From assembly GCA_963934295.1 (NCBI GenBank), contig CAWVXY010000013.1:1-64000 (forward strand): a DNA stretch of 64,000 nucleotides, given 5' to 3'. Both the position numbers and the translations under genes were made by a program. Positions within the stretch are counted from its first letter, which is position 1, and every line of letters starts with the position of its first letter. The DNA comes from Seribacter sp963934295 (GTDB lineage Bacteria > Verrucomicrobiota > Verrucomicrobiia > Opitutales > Seribacteraceae). Of the stretch, positions 26,205-35,300 are shown piece after piece. The notes under the pieces were generated by a model, which did not search any database, was not told the origin of the DNA, and saw only the letters and a program-made list of their open reading frames with translations.

Positions 26205-26945
26205 ATGGAAATCAATAAAATCCACCCGATCGCCAGAGTGACAAAAACTGGTTTATTACTAACGAGTATGATTATTCTTTCTGGGTCACTTTTTAGCCAA
26301 AACGATAAAAAAACCGAGGACATGGAAATTTACGGAGCGATTGGCATGATGTTTGCCGAAGGATCCGGATTGGCAAAAATGAAGTTTACCGAGGAACAGA
26401 TCGATCTGATTTTAGCGGGTATGAAAAAGGGTATTTCCCTTGGAAAAATGCCTCCTGAAGCTCAGGCTCTCATGCCCAAGGTTCAACAGATCATGATGGA
26501 AAAGATGAAAATCGCCCGGGCGGCCGAGCAGGAAGGGATGAAAGGACTTGCCGCGGAGAACAAAGCAAAATCAAAGGAATATCTCGCCCTGCTTGCGACC
26601 GATGAAAAAGTCCAAAAAGACCCCTCCGGTTTTTACTACGAAATCCTGCGTAAAGGAAAAGGACCCAGTCCGACCATGGATAAAACGGTTCGTTTGCACT
26701 ATCATGGTACTTTGATTGACGGAACGGTTTTTGACAGCTCTGTGGACCGAGGACAACCTGCGAGTTTCCCTATGAATGGTGTAATCAAAGGTTTCTCTGG
26801 CGGTCTGACGAAGACTCAGGTCGGAGGGAAAGTGAAAATTTACATTCCGAGCGAACTAGGATATGGTGATAACCCACGCCCCGGCGGAAAGATCAAGCCC
26901 GGTGATATGCTAATTTTCGAATGCGAATTGCTCGAAATTATGTGA
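26205..26945 (+). CDS. FKBP-type peptidyl-prolyl isomerase (Mip/FkpA-like)
   Basis: 246 residues. The N-terminus carries a hydrophobic export segment (about 15-31, GLLLTSMIILSGSLFSQ). Residues about 45-140 are helical and charged like the dimerisation region of Mip/FkpA proteins. Residues about 148-246 are the FKBP domain: VRLHYHGTLIDGTVFDSSVDRG, GVIKGFSGGLT, GGKVKIYIPSELGYG, and GDMLIFECELLEI, with the usual Tyr, Asp, Phe and Ile positions of the substrate pocket. It should catalyse proline isomerisation and help folding of secreted proteins, of which this region encodes many. An ATG four bases upstream at 26201 is out of frame. A strong hairpin follows the stop. Confidence 0.92.
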   Translation: MEINKIHPIARVTKTGLLLTSMIILSGSLFSQNDKKTEDMEIYGAIGMMFAEGSGLAKMKFTEEQIDLILAGMKKGISLGKMPPEAQALMPKVQQIMMEKMKIARAAEQEGMKGLAAENKAKSKEYLALLATDEKVQKDPSGFYYEILRKGKGPSPTMDKTVRLHYHGTLIDGTVFDSSVDRGQPASFPMNGVIKGFSGGLTKTQVGGKVKIYIPSELGYGDNPRPGGKIKPGDMLIFECELLEIM

Positions 26946-26954
26946 TTCTTTTAG

Positions 26955-26976
26955 GGTAGTCTATTAGAAGACTACC
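26955..26976. terminator. Perfect 8-bp hairpin after the FKBP gene
   Basis: GGTAGTCT at 26955-26962 pairs perfectly with AGACTACC at 26969-26976, with an ATTAGA loop. It begins 10 bases after the stop codon. A T tract does not follow, but A-rich sequence does, so it may act as a terminator or an mRNA 3' end stabiliser. Confidence 0.5.
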
Positions 26977-27047
26977 TACGGGGAAAAAAGTTCATTTCAA
27001 TATCCCCTGCGATTGACCTGAAGGAAGGGATTTATACACTATCCCTT

Positions 27048-29423
27048 GTGTTTCTTATTCCTACAGTAAAAAGATTTCTTTGGTTTTTCTTTTTCTATAT
27101 TCCTTTTGCGGCACTTGCAGATTTTGCTAAGGAATATAAAGAAAGTCTGACCCATTGGGCATTTCAACCTATTAGAAATGCTCCCATCCCTGAATCCAGA
27201 CTACACAACCCGATTGACGCTTTCGTGGAAGAGAATCTACGGGTACACTCTCTTGACTTCGCCAACCCAGCAAATCGGCAAACGATAATCCGTCGTCTTT
27301 ATCACGACCTGATCGGACTCAAGCCAACCTATGAAGAGATCAAAAAGTTTGTGGGTGATACGAATCCAAAAGCTTACGCCAACTTAGTGGATCAATTACT
27401 TGCTTCCCCACACTTTGGCGAAAGATGGGGCAGGCACTGGCTTGATGTTGCCCGCTATGCGGACACAAAAGGGTATCTTGCAGGTGGAGAAAGCCGTGCT
27501 TATCCCTACGCCTACACATACAGGGACTGGGTGATCATGGCATTCAATAAAGACCTCCCCTACGATGAATTTATTAAGAAGCAAATGGCGGCGGATTTCC
27601 TTACTGAACAACCAAACCATCCAGACCTCGCCGCACTTGGATTTCTTACCGCTGGTCCTGTTTTTTTAAACCGCAGGCAATTAATTATCGATGACCAAAT
27701 CGATTTGGTAACCCGTGGACTCATGGGATTCACGGTTGCCTGTGCTCGATGCCACGATCATTTCCATGATCCTATCCCCACATCCGACTACTATTCACTC
27801 TACGGAATTTTTGATGCTTCTAATAAGCCTGCCAAATTCCCACTCATCGGGAAACCAGATGAGAACTCCACATCCTACATGGAATTCAAAAACAAACTTT
27901 ATGAATTGCAGCAAAATGTGGATCAGTATCTACAGTCAAAACTTGATTTTGCTCAATCCAAGGAAGGTATCGAACAATATATAAAATTATCATTGGATGC
28001 CTATGAGACCCCAAAGAATGACTTTGAAGCCTTAGCAGGGAAGCGAAAGCTTTATCCCAAATTGGCCAATCGTTGGAGGGATTACCTTAAAGGAAAAGAA
28101 AAAGCTGAGCAGAGCTTTTTGAAGCCATTATTGAACTTGGCAAAATCCACAGCTCAGGCAGAAACTTACAGAAAATGGAAGTCATCTGACTTAGCTTCCT
28201 CCCCATCCTTTCTACGGAAAAGAGTTAAGGAAAACAAGTCCGCTGAACTTACTGATTTCATTTCCTGGTATGCCGATGCACTACACCGTTCCCTGATCGA
28301 ATCCAGGACTGCTATAGATAAAAAAGGGCTTGTATTTGCCGTTTCTGCGAATGGTTTCCCAGCGAACATAAAACTTGAAGGAATCGAGAAGTATTTTACC
28401 CAAAAAGACCGAAATCATAAAAATAACCTCCGTAAAAAAGTGGCAAATCATGAGGCCACACATCCAGGTGCTCCCCCAAGAGCAATGTCTCTATTGGATA
28501 AAGAAAACATCCAGGAACCATATGTTTTTTTACGGGGTACTTTTGGTGCCCGTGGAGATCGTGTCCCCCGTCGCTTTCCTGTAGCTCTTTCTCCCAGTGG
28601 AGTGGAAAGAAAAAATTACACTCGGGGAAGCGGGCGACTTGAACTCGCTGAATCGATCCTCGATCCATCGAACCCCTTAACCTCCCGGGTGATGGTAAAC
28701 CGGATTTGGAAGCATCTTTTTGGAAAAGGGATTGTCCGAACACCCAGTGATTTTGGATTGATGGGAAAAAGCCCAACCCATCCCGAACTGCTCGATCATT
28801 TGGCCCAATCTTTCATGGTAAATGATTGGAGTATTAAAAAGATGATTCGCTCGATTGTTTTGAGTAAGACCTATCGGCAGAAAACTCGAAAACTTCCAGC
28901 AAAAGATCCTGATAATCTTTATCTGTCTTCGATGAATAGAAAACGACTGAATTTTGAAGCAATGAGGGATGGTATGCTTCAGGTGTCAGGAGAACTCGAC
29001 TTTACCATGCATGGCCCCTCTCAAAAGCTTCACTCCAAGCCCTACTCCAAAAGAAGAGCAGTTTATGGTTATATTGACCGGCAGAATATTTCCCCGACAC
29101 TCAACTCCTTTGATTTCGCCAACCCAAACATCCATGCACCCCAACGGGTTGAGACCACGGTTCCCCAACAGGCTCTATTTGCATTCAATCATCCATTCGT
29201 CATTGAAAGATCTGCCACCTTGGCAAAGAAAGCATTTGATTCTAGAACTGCCAATCCGTCTTTTCAGATTGAATTTCTTTATCGTCAAATTCTGTCGCGA
29301 GACCCAAGACAAGATGAAAGTAAACTGTCAGTTGAATTCATCGGGACCGATGCAAAACTTGCCAATTTTGAGGATCTTGCACAAACTTTACTCGTTTCTA
29401 ATGAATTCTTCTTCACCGACTGA
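27048..29423 (+). CDS. DUF1549/DUF1553 (PSCyt2/PSD1) secreted protein
   Basis: 791 residues from a GTG start that directly opens a signal peptide (FLWFFFFYIPFAALA, cut near residue 24). DUF1549 spans about 45-250, with RRLYHDLIGLKPTYEEI, FGERWGRHWLDVARYADTKGY, and CARCH at 232-236 followed by DHFHDPI. A variable middle of about 250 residues follows. DUF1553 spans about 525-780: NPLTSRVMVNRIWKHLFGKGIV split by turns, TPSDFG, SKTYRQ, NRKRLNFEAMRD, and VPQQALFAFN. The N-terminal PSCyt1 heme domain found in many relatives is missing here. The reaction is unknown. The next gene (DUF1501) overlaps by one base, the usual pairing in PVC bacteria. Confidence 0.93.
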   Translation: MFLIPTVKRFLWFFFFYIPFAALADFAKEYKESLTHWAFQPIRNAPIPESRLHNPIDAFVEENLRVHSLDFANPANRQTIIRRLYHDLIGLKPTYEEIKKFVGDTNPKAYANLVDQLLASPHFGERWGRHWLDVARYADTKGYLAGGESRAYPYAYTYRDWVIMAFNKDLPYDEFIKKQMAADFLTEQPNHPDLAALGFLTAGPVFLNRRQLIIDDQIDLVTRGLMGFTVACARCHDHFHDPIPTSDYYSLYGIFDASNKPAKFPLIGKPDENSTSYMEFKNKLYELQQNVDQYLQSKLDFAQSKEGIEQYIKLSLDAYETPKNDFEALAGKRKLYPKLANRWRDYLKGKEKAEQSFLKPLLNLAKSTAQAETYRKWKSSDLASSPSFLRKRVKENKSAELTDFISWYADALHRSLIESRTAIDKKGLVFAVSANGFPANIKLEGIEKYFTQKDRNHKNNLRKKVANHEATHPGAPPRAMSLLDKENIQEPYVFLRGTFGARGDRVPRRFPVALSPSGVERKNYTRGSGRLELAESILDPSNPLTSRVMVNRIWKHLFGKGIVRTPSDFGLMGKSPTHPELLDHLAQSFMVNDWSIKKMIRSIVLSKTYRQKTRKLPAKDPDNLYLSSMNRKRLNFEAMRDGMLQVSGELDFTMHGPSQKLHSKPYSKRRAVYGYIDRQNISPTLNSFDFANPNIHAPQRVETTVPQQALFAFNHPFVIERSATLAKKAFDSRTANPSFQIEFLYRQILSRDPRQDESKLSVEFIGTDAKLANFEDLAQTLLVSNEFFFTD

Positions 29424-30829
29424 TGCACCCTTTTTTACATAATCTAAACATTCCAAGAAGAAATTTTCTTGCTAGTTGCGGAATGGGTATGGGTTTGTCC
29501 GCACTTGCTCCATTGCTCAATGGACAAGGAAATCCGATGCTCCCCAAAGGACCTCACTTTGCACCCAAAGCAAAAAGAGTGATCCACTTATTCATGAATG
29601 GAGGTCCCTCTCATGTCGACACCTTCGACCCCAAGCCAGAACTTACCAAGTGGCACGGAAAAACTCTTCCTGACGAAAATCGTCTCAACACCGAACGTAA
29701 AACTGGAACTGCATATAAGTCTCCCTTTACATTTAAGAAATACGGCCAATCTGGATTACCCGTAAGCGACCTGTTTCCACATGTAGCCAAGCATGCCGAC
29801 GATCTTTGCGTAATACGATCCATGCGTGCGGATGTGCCCAACCACGAACCATCCCTCATGTTAATGAACTGCGGGGAAGGCAGGCTTGTTCGCCCGAGCA
29901 TGGGTTCTTGGATCACATATGGTCTGGGAACTGAAAACCAGAACCTCCCCGGATTCGTAGTGCTCTGTCCAAATGGATACCCCGTCACCGAAACTCAAAA
30001 TTGGCGCTCCGCTTTCCTGCCGGGCATTTATCAAGGCACTTATGTTAATCCGGCACAAAAAGCTGAAGAAGCAATCATCCCCAACCTTAAACCAGCACGG
30101 TCAAGTACGCGCCAATCAAAGCAACTCCAATTTCTGCAAAAATTAAATCGGGCTCATCAAAATACCCGGGATGGTGATGATCAACTCGACTCGAGGATTC
30201 GCTCCTTCGAGCTGGCCTACCGTATGCAAATGGAGGCAAGTGATGCCTTTGATGTTGCCAAAGAATCGCCCAGAGTGCGCGAAATGTATGGATCCGGAGT
30301 CCATGCCAAACAATGCCTTATGGCCCGTCGTTTGGTTGAGCGAGGCGTGAGGTTCGTGCAACTATGGCATGGCAAAGACCAACCATGGGATAGTCACGAT
30401 CAAATCGAAAAGAACCATCGGAAGTTGGCTACCCAATGCGATCAGGCCATTGGAGCACTTCTGCAGGATTTGAAAGAGAGAGGGATGCTGGAAGAGACTC
30501 TTGTCCTATGGGGTGGAGAATTTGGACGTACACCCACTGTTGAATTACCATCCGGTGCCAATGCAGGCACTACATCTGGAAGAGATCATAATCATCATGG
30601 ATACACAATGTGGATGGCGGGCGGGGGCGTAAAACCCGGGCATATACACGGAGCCACCGATCCTTTCGGATTCAAAGCCGTGGAAGATCCGGTGCATGTA
30701 CATGACCTGCATGCCACCATGCTCCACCTGCTCGGATTTGATCATGAAGAATTAACTTACCGCTACGCAGGCCGCGATTTCCGACTGACTGATGTACACG
30801 GGAAAGTAGTTACTCCCTTGATTGCGTGA
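29423..30829 (+). CDS. DUF1501 protein with Tat-type signal
   Basis: 468 residues. NIPRRNFLASCGMGMGLSALAPLL is a twin-arginine signal (given here in two parts: IPRRNFLAS and CGMGMGLSALAPLL). The body has the DUF1501 marks: VIHLFMNGGPSHVDTFDPKP (residues about 52-71), SDLFPHVAKHADDLCVIRSM, HAKQCLMARRLVERGVRFVQ, WDSHDQIEKNH, and TLVLWGGEFGRTP with GRDHNHHGYTMWMAGGG. The His and Asp residues resemble the metal site of the alkaline phosphatase/sulfatase superfamily. The start ATG shares its A with the stop of the DUF1549/1553 gene, and its end overlaps the next gene by 4 bp, so the three are translationally coupled. Confidence 0.95.
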   Translation: MHPFLHNLNIPRRNFLASCGMGMGLSALAPLLNGQGNPMLPKGPHFAPKAKRVIHLFMNGGPSHVDTFDPKPELTKWHGKTLPDENRLNTERKTGTAYKSPFTFKKYGQSGLPVSDLFPHVAKHADDLCVIRSMRADVPNHEPSLMLMNCGEGRLVRPSMGSWITYGLGTENQNLPGFVVLCPNGYPVTETQNWRSAFLPGIYQGTYVNPAQKAEEAIIPNLKPARSSTRQSKQLQFLQKLNRAHQNTRDGDDQLDSRIRSFELAYRMQMEASDAFDVAKESPRVREMYGSGVHAKQCLMARRLVERGVRFVQLWHGKDQPWDSHDQIEKNHRKLATQCDQAIGALLQDLKERGMLEETLVLWGGEFGRTPTVELPSGANAGTTSGRDHNHHGYTMWMAGGGVKPGHIHGATDPFGFKAVEDPVHVHDLHATMLHLLGFDHEELTYRYAGRDFRLTDVHGKVVTPLIA

Positions 30830-31248
30830 AAGTGTACTTCGCAGGCTCAATCCGGGGAGGCCGGGAAGATCAGCAAAAGTATTTAGAATTAATCGATTTC
30901 ATCTCGACCAAAGCAGAAGTTCTTACTGAACATGTCGGGTCCCACTCAATTGGAAAAATCGGAGAGGATGCTCTCGATGACATTGCAATCTACAAGCGTG
31001 ACATGGAATGGCTCGAGGAAGCCGATGCCGTGATTGCTGAAGTCACCACCCCTTCCCTTGGAGTTGGCTATGAATTAGGAGTAGCCGAAAAACTTAACAA
31101 ACCCACCCTTTGCCTTTTCAATGAAGGCAAGAAGGATCAAACATTATCCGCAATGTTGACGGGCAATTCAAATTTTCAAAACTACCACTACCAATCTTTA
31201 TCCCAGGCTAAACAAAAAATAACCGATTTTTTAAGCCTGGGTCTTTAG
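30826..31248 (+). CDS. DNPH1-like 2'-deoxynucleoside 5'-phosphate N-hydrolase
   Basis: 140 residues from a GTG that overlaps the previous stop by 4 bp (GTGA). The protein follows the eukaryotic DNPH1 (RCL) pattern closely: YFAGSIRGGRED at 4-15, VLTEHVGSH at 32-40, the DMEWLEEADAVIAEVTTPS segment at 59-77, SLGVGYELG at 77-85 with the expected catalytic E83, CLFNEG, and LSAMLTGN. The enzyme cleaves the N-glycosidic bond of deoxynucleoside monophosphates and cleans the nucleotide pool. It is in the nucleoside 2-deoxyribosyltransferase superfamily, and a transferase is the alternative, but the GSIRGGRED motif favours DNPH1. It has no signal peptide, so it is cytoplasmic, unlike the two genes it is coupled to. 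It ends 18 bp inside the convergent AraC gene. Confidence 0.88.
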   Translation: MKVYFAGSIRGGREDQQKYLELIDFISTKAEVLTEHVGSHSIGKIGEDALDDIAIYKRDMEWLEEADAVIAEVTTPSLGVGYELGVAEKLNKPTLCLFNEGKKDQTLSAMLTGNSNFQNYHYQSLSQAKQKITDFLSLGL

Positions 31249-32145
31249 CTTTTTTAGAAACTCACCGGGACTCACTCCGGTCACCCGTTTAAAAACAGTC
31301 GAAAAATACTGACTGGATGAAAAACCCAGGCGATGGGATACTTCTTTAATATGCCATGAACCCTGACTCAGTAATTGCTCGGCCTCGCGAACACGCTGAC
31401 GATTAATAAAATCCAAGGGAGAATATCCGACCTGCTGACGAAAAATTTTACGAAACGCAGTCTCTGAAATACTCATTGATTTTGCAAGCTGTTCAATCGT
31501 GGGTGGACTATCCAAATTCTGAGTAATTTCTTTTATGCAATTCTGTATACCCTCTGAAATATCCGATTGGCCCAAATTCCCACCCTCCGCCGTATAATCC
31601 CGGATTACTCTGACAAGTAAGTGATGAAGAAGAGCTCGACAAACCAGGCGTGAATGTTCGCTCGGAGCCCGGTGTTCGTCTACTATATCCTGAAACTGCC
31701 CCCCTATTTTACGAGAAACAGGGAATGCCCTAATTTCAAAACTATCCAAAGCGGACTTTATTTTTTGGGTCTGCTTCAAATCAATGCCAGGTAAAGCACT
31801 CTCTTCATTCAATGCTATCCGTAGCCAAAAATGTTCACAGGGCTCAAGGGCACCAGTACGGCTTCCGTGACGTTCGCCTGGACGAATAACCAACATGGTA
31901 CCCGCCCGCAAAATATAATTACTTTCCTCCACCCACCAATTCACTTCCCCATTTACAATATAATGGATCTCATACTCGCAGGGATGTGCATCCTCCTCCA
32001 GCGCTTGATCAAAAGCCTTACTAAAGTGAAGCCAACCGAGAATAGCCAATTCAGGAAGGAGCAAACTATTTTTTTCAAAGGTAATATGCTGCCGCCCAGG
32101 TTCTGGTCTAAAATCTCTCCACACATCTGACTTATTACCCGACAT
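31231..32145 (-). CDS. AraC-family transcriptional regulator with cupin sensor domain
   Basis: 304 residues from the ATG at 32145. The frame extends to another ATG at 32205, but that would add 20 hydrophobic residues unusual for this family. Neither start has a clear ribosome site. The N-terminal half holds a cupin-like ligand domain (YEIHYIVNGEVNWWVEE, LVIRPGERHGSR). The C-terminal 100 residues hold the two helix-turn-helix motifs: TIEQLAKSMSISETAFRKIF and IKEVSHRLGFSSSQYFSTVF, with GYSPLDFINRQRVREAEQLL between. It should sense a small molecule, probably a sugar, and control the divergent operon that starts at 32314. Its 3' end overlaps that of the DNPH1-like gene by 18 bp. Confidence 0.92.
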   Translation of the reverse strand: MSGNKSDVWRDFRPEPGRQHITFEKNSLLLPELAILGWLHFSKAFDQALEEDAHPCEYEIHYIVNGEVNWWVEESNYILRAGTMLVIRPGERHGSRTGALEPCEHFWLRIALNEESALPGIDLKQTQKIKSALDSFEIRAFPVSRKIGGQFQDIVDEHRAPSEHSRLVCRALLHHLLVRVIRDYTAEGGNLGQSDISEGIQNCIKEITQNLDSPPTIEQLAKSMSISETAFRKIFRQQVGYSPLDFINRQRVREAEQLLSQGSWHIKEVSHRLGFSSSQYFSTVFKRVTGVSPGEFLKKLKTQA

Positions 32146-32262
32146 GAAATAAAGAATGATTCCGAAAAAGAGAAAGTCAACAACTTGTATAAATTTCGAA
32201 ACCATTGATATTCAAAACTAAATTCGCTTTTCCTTAGCACTTAATTAGAAAATAATGAAACT

Positions 32263-32291
32263 TTGATTCCTACAGTTTAGCTATGTATAAA
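32263..32291 (+). promoter_or_regulatory. Sigma70-type promoter of the glycan operon
   Basis: TTGATT at 32263-32268 and TATAAA at 32286-32291 are separated by 17 bp. They stand 22 bp upstream of the ATG at 32314 in the intergenic region shared with the AraC gene. The AraC regulator would be expected to bind just upstream. Confidence 0.5.
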
Positions 32292-32313
32292 TTTCGATTA
32301 ATCTAGTTAGCTT

Positions 32314-35300
32314 ATGAAATACCCATTCAATACCATTAAAGTTATTTTATTCTACACCTCGCTAATTCTATTTACCTGTGTAAGTGTAAGCCTGACTGCG
32401 GCTAAAAAAGCAACCCCTGAGGAGATTCAGAAAATTACCGAAGCTATTCCCGCAACTATCCAATCTGCAAAGAAATACAAGGTTTTGGTTTTCTCCAAAG
32501 CGTTTACTTATTACCACAGCTCAATCGCTGTAGCAAAAGAGATGGCCCGACAAATGGGTGAAAAAACCGGTCTCTTTGAAGCTGATTTCACAGATGACCC
32601 CAAGGATCTCAGTGCTGAGAACCTGAAAAATTACGACACAGTCTACTTGAATAATTCAACCAGTATTGAAAGAGGCCTGACCACTGAAAAAATGCGGAAT
32701 GAATTTATTGAATATGTAAGAAACGGCGGTGGTTTGGTTGCTATTCATGCGGCCACGGATGGCGGATGGCCCGGATATACTGAAATGGTGGGAGGGAATT
32801 TCAATGGGCATCCATGGGGGCATCAAGGCACTTACTGTATCTGCAATGAGGATCCAAAGCATCCCATTGTGAATGGAATCTTCGATGGTAAACAGAGCTT
32901 TAATCTCAATGATGAGTTGTATCAATACAAAGACTTCGATCGAAAAAAAGTGAGGGTATTACTTTCTGTCGATATGTCGAAGTTTGAAAATCATCGGGGT
33001 GGACGAAAGAGGGAGGACAATGACTACGCAATGGCCTGGGTCAAAGAATTTGGTAAGGGTCGAGTCTTTGTATCCAGTCCGGGTCACAATCATCACATCT
33101 ATTGGAACAAGGATATCCTTAAGATGTGGTATCAGGGTTTTCGATTTGTTCTCGGGGAACTTGATGCGGAGACTGAATCTATCCAAAAGCCAAGTTATGC
33201 CCTACCGCCTAAAGAGGGAGAACAGGCCCCCATCGTTCGTTTCAAAACCCCGAAAGAGAGCCTGGAATCGTTCAAGGTCCAACCGGGATATTCCCTTGAG
33301 CTCGTGGCGGACAATCCCATGGTCACCGAACCAACCGTCTGTGTATGGGATGGAAATGGGAGAATGTATGTGGCCGAGTGGCGCACCTACATGCAGGACA
33401 TAAATGGTACCGGTACCAATGATCCGGTCAGCCAGGTCGTTCGTCTTGAGGACAAAAATGGGGATGGGGTGATGGATCACAAAACGGTCTTCGCAAAAGA
33501 CCTGCTCCTCCCGCGAATGATCCTGCCACTGCTCGATTCTGTTCTTATCGCGGAGTCCAACACCAATGATATTTTTGAATACTTCGACCGTGACAATGAC
33601 GGAGTCGCTGAGGAGAAAAAGATTTGGTTCGAGGGTGGAAAACGCGGTGGTAATGTCGAACACCAACCCTCAGGATTAATTTGGAGTATGGACAATTGGC
33701 TCTACCTGACATACAGCGACTACCGACTTCGTTTGCGTGATGGTAAAGTAATTAAGGGCGAGACCAAGGGAAACCGGGGCCAATGGGGATTGACTCAGGA
33801 TAATGCCGGAAAAGTCATGTATGTGGATGCCGGTGCCGGCATTGGACCCGTCCATCCACTATTTCCAAATATTTACACAAAATGGCACCCCACATGGGTT
33901 ATGGCGGAAGGTTTCAGGGAGGTCTTTGCCATTGATAACATTGCGGATTCGCAGGGCGGATTTGGTAGCATGCGGGCCAATAACTCTGCCAAGAGTTTCA
34001 CCGCAACCTGTGGACAGGCCATCTTCCGGGGGGATCGTTTGCCCAAGGATTTAATTGGTAACTTATTCTTTCATGAACCAGTTGGACGCCTGACCCGGCG
34101 GGCAAAAATCAAAACGGACTCCATGGGTCGGCGCGTGCTTCATAATGCTTATATAGAAGACGAATTTGTAACCAGTTCGGATGCCAATTTCAGACCGGTT
34201 AATTCGGCAACTGGACCGGACGGTACTCTCTATATCGTCGATATGCACCGCGGAGTGGTACAGGAATCTGCCTGGGTTCCGAAGGGTTCCTTCATTCACT
34301 CCTCCATTAAGCACTATGGTCTCGATCAAAATGTACAACGCGGACGAATTTATCGGGTCCGTCACTCTGGCTTCACACCCGGAGCGCGTCCCAACATGCT
34401 CAACGAATCATCCAGTGAACTGGTTCGCCATCTTTCCCACCCGAACGGATGGTGGCGGGATGAGGCTCAGAAATTAATCATTATCAAGGGAGACCAGACT
34501 GTGCTTCCCGCACTGCGCCAACTGGTGAAAAGCTCTGCAAACCCACTTGCCCGACTGCATGCACTCTGGACAATAGAGGGATTAAATGCAATTGACTTGG
34601 ATTTTCTTAAAACCGTTTATCAGGATAATGATCCGACAATTCGGGCGGCAGCCATTCGGATTACTGAACCATTCTTTCATCAAGAAATAAGTACCATTTC
34701 CGCCCTTCAATCTTTGGTAAGTGATCCACATCACGATGTTGCTATTCAACTTTTACTCTCTGCCTCTACCAAAGTTACTCCTGAAACTCGGGCACTGGCT
34801 GGTTCCGTTTTGGCAGAAAATCCATCCAATACATACCTCAAGGAAATTGATGATGAATTGAATAAGGATTATTTTGCGGAAGTGGCACGGCAAAAAGAAT
34901 TAGCCCAGTTAGAGGCGGAAGAAGTGGCCTTACTCAATGCAGGCAAAAAACATTTCGAAGCACTTTGTGCCACCTGCCATGCCCCGGATGGAACTGGAGT
35001 CAAGACTCCAGAAGGCAAAATGAAAATGGCTCCCTCTTTCGTTAACAATCCCACCGTGATCGGCTCCAAAGATGTGCTTGCAAAAGTCGCTCTCCAAGGA
35101 ATTTCCGGACCTTTACGCGGAAAATCTTATATGGGTGGGTTCATGATGCCTTTGAAGACAAACGACGATCAATACATCGCTTCCGTGTTAACTTACATAC
35201 GCAACAGCTTTGGTAATAAAGCAGGAATGATTAAAACGGAGGAGGTTGCACAAGCTCGTGAGGAAACCGCGAGTATGACTCAAGCCTACACGGAGGCCTC

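Noticed and set aside
31960..32205. AraC regulator as a membrane-anchored sensor
   Set aside because: The hydrophobic 20 residues come only from an upstream ATG without a ribosome site. The ATG at 32145 gives the normal family N-terminus, though this remains uncertain.
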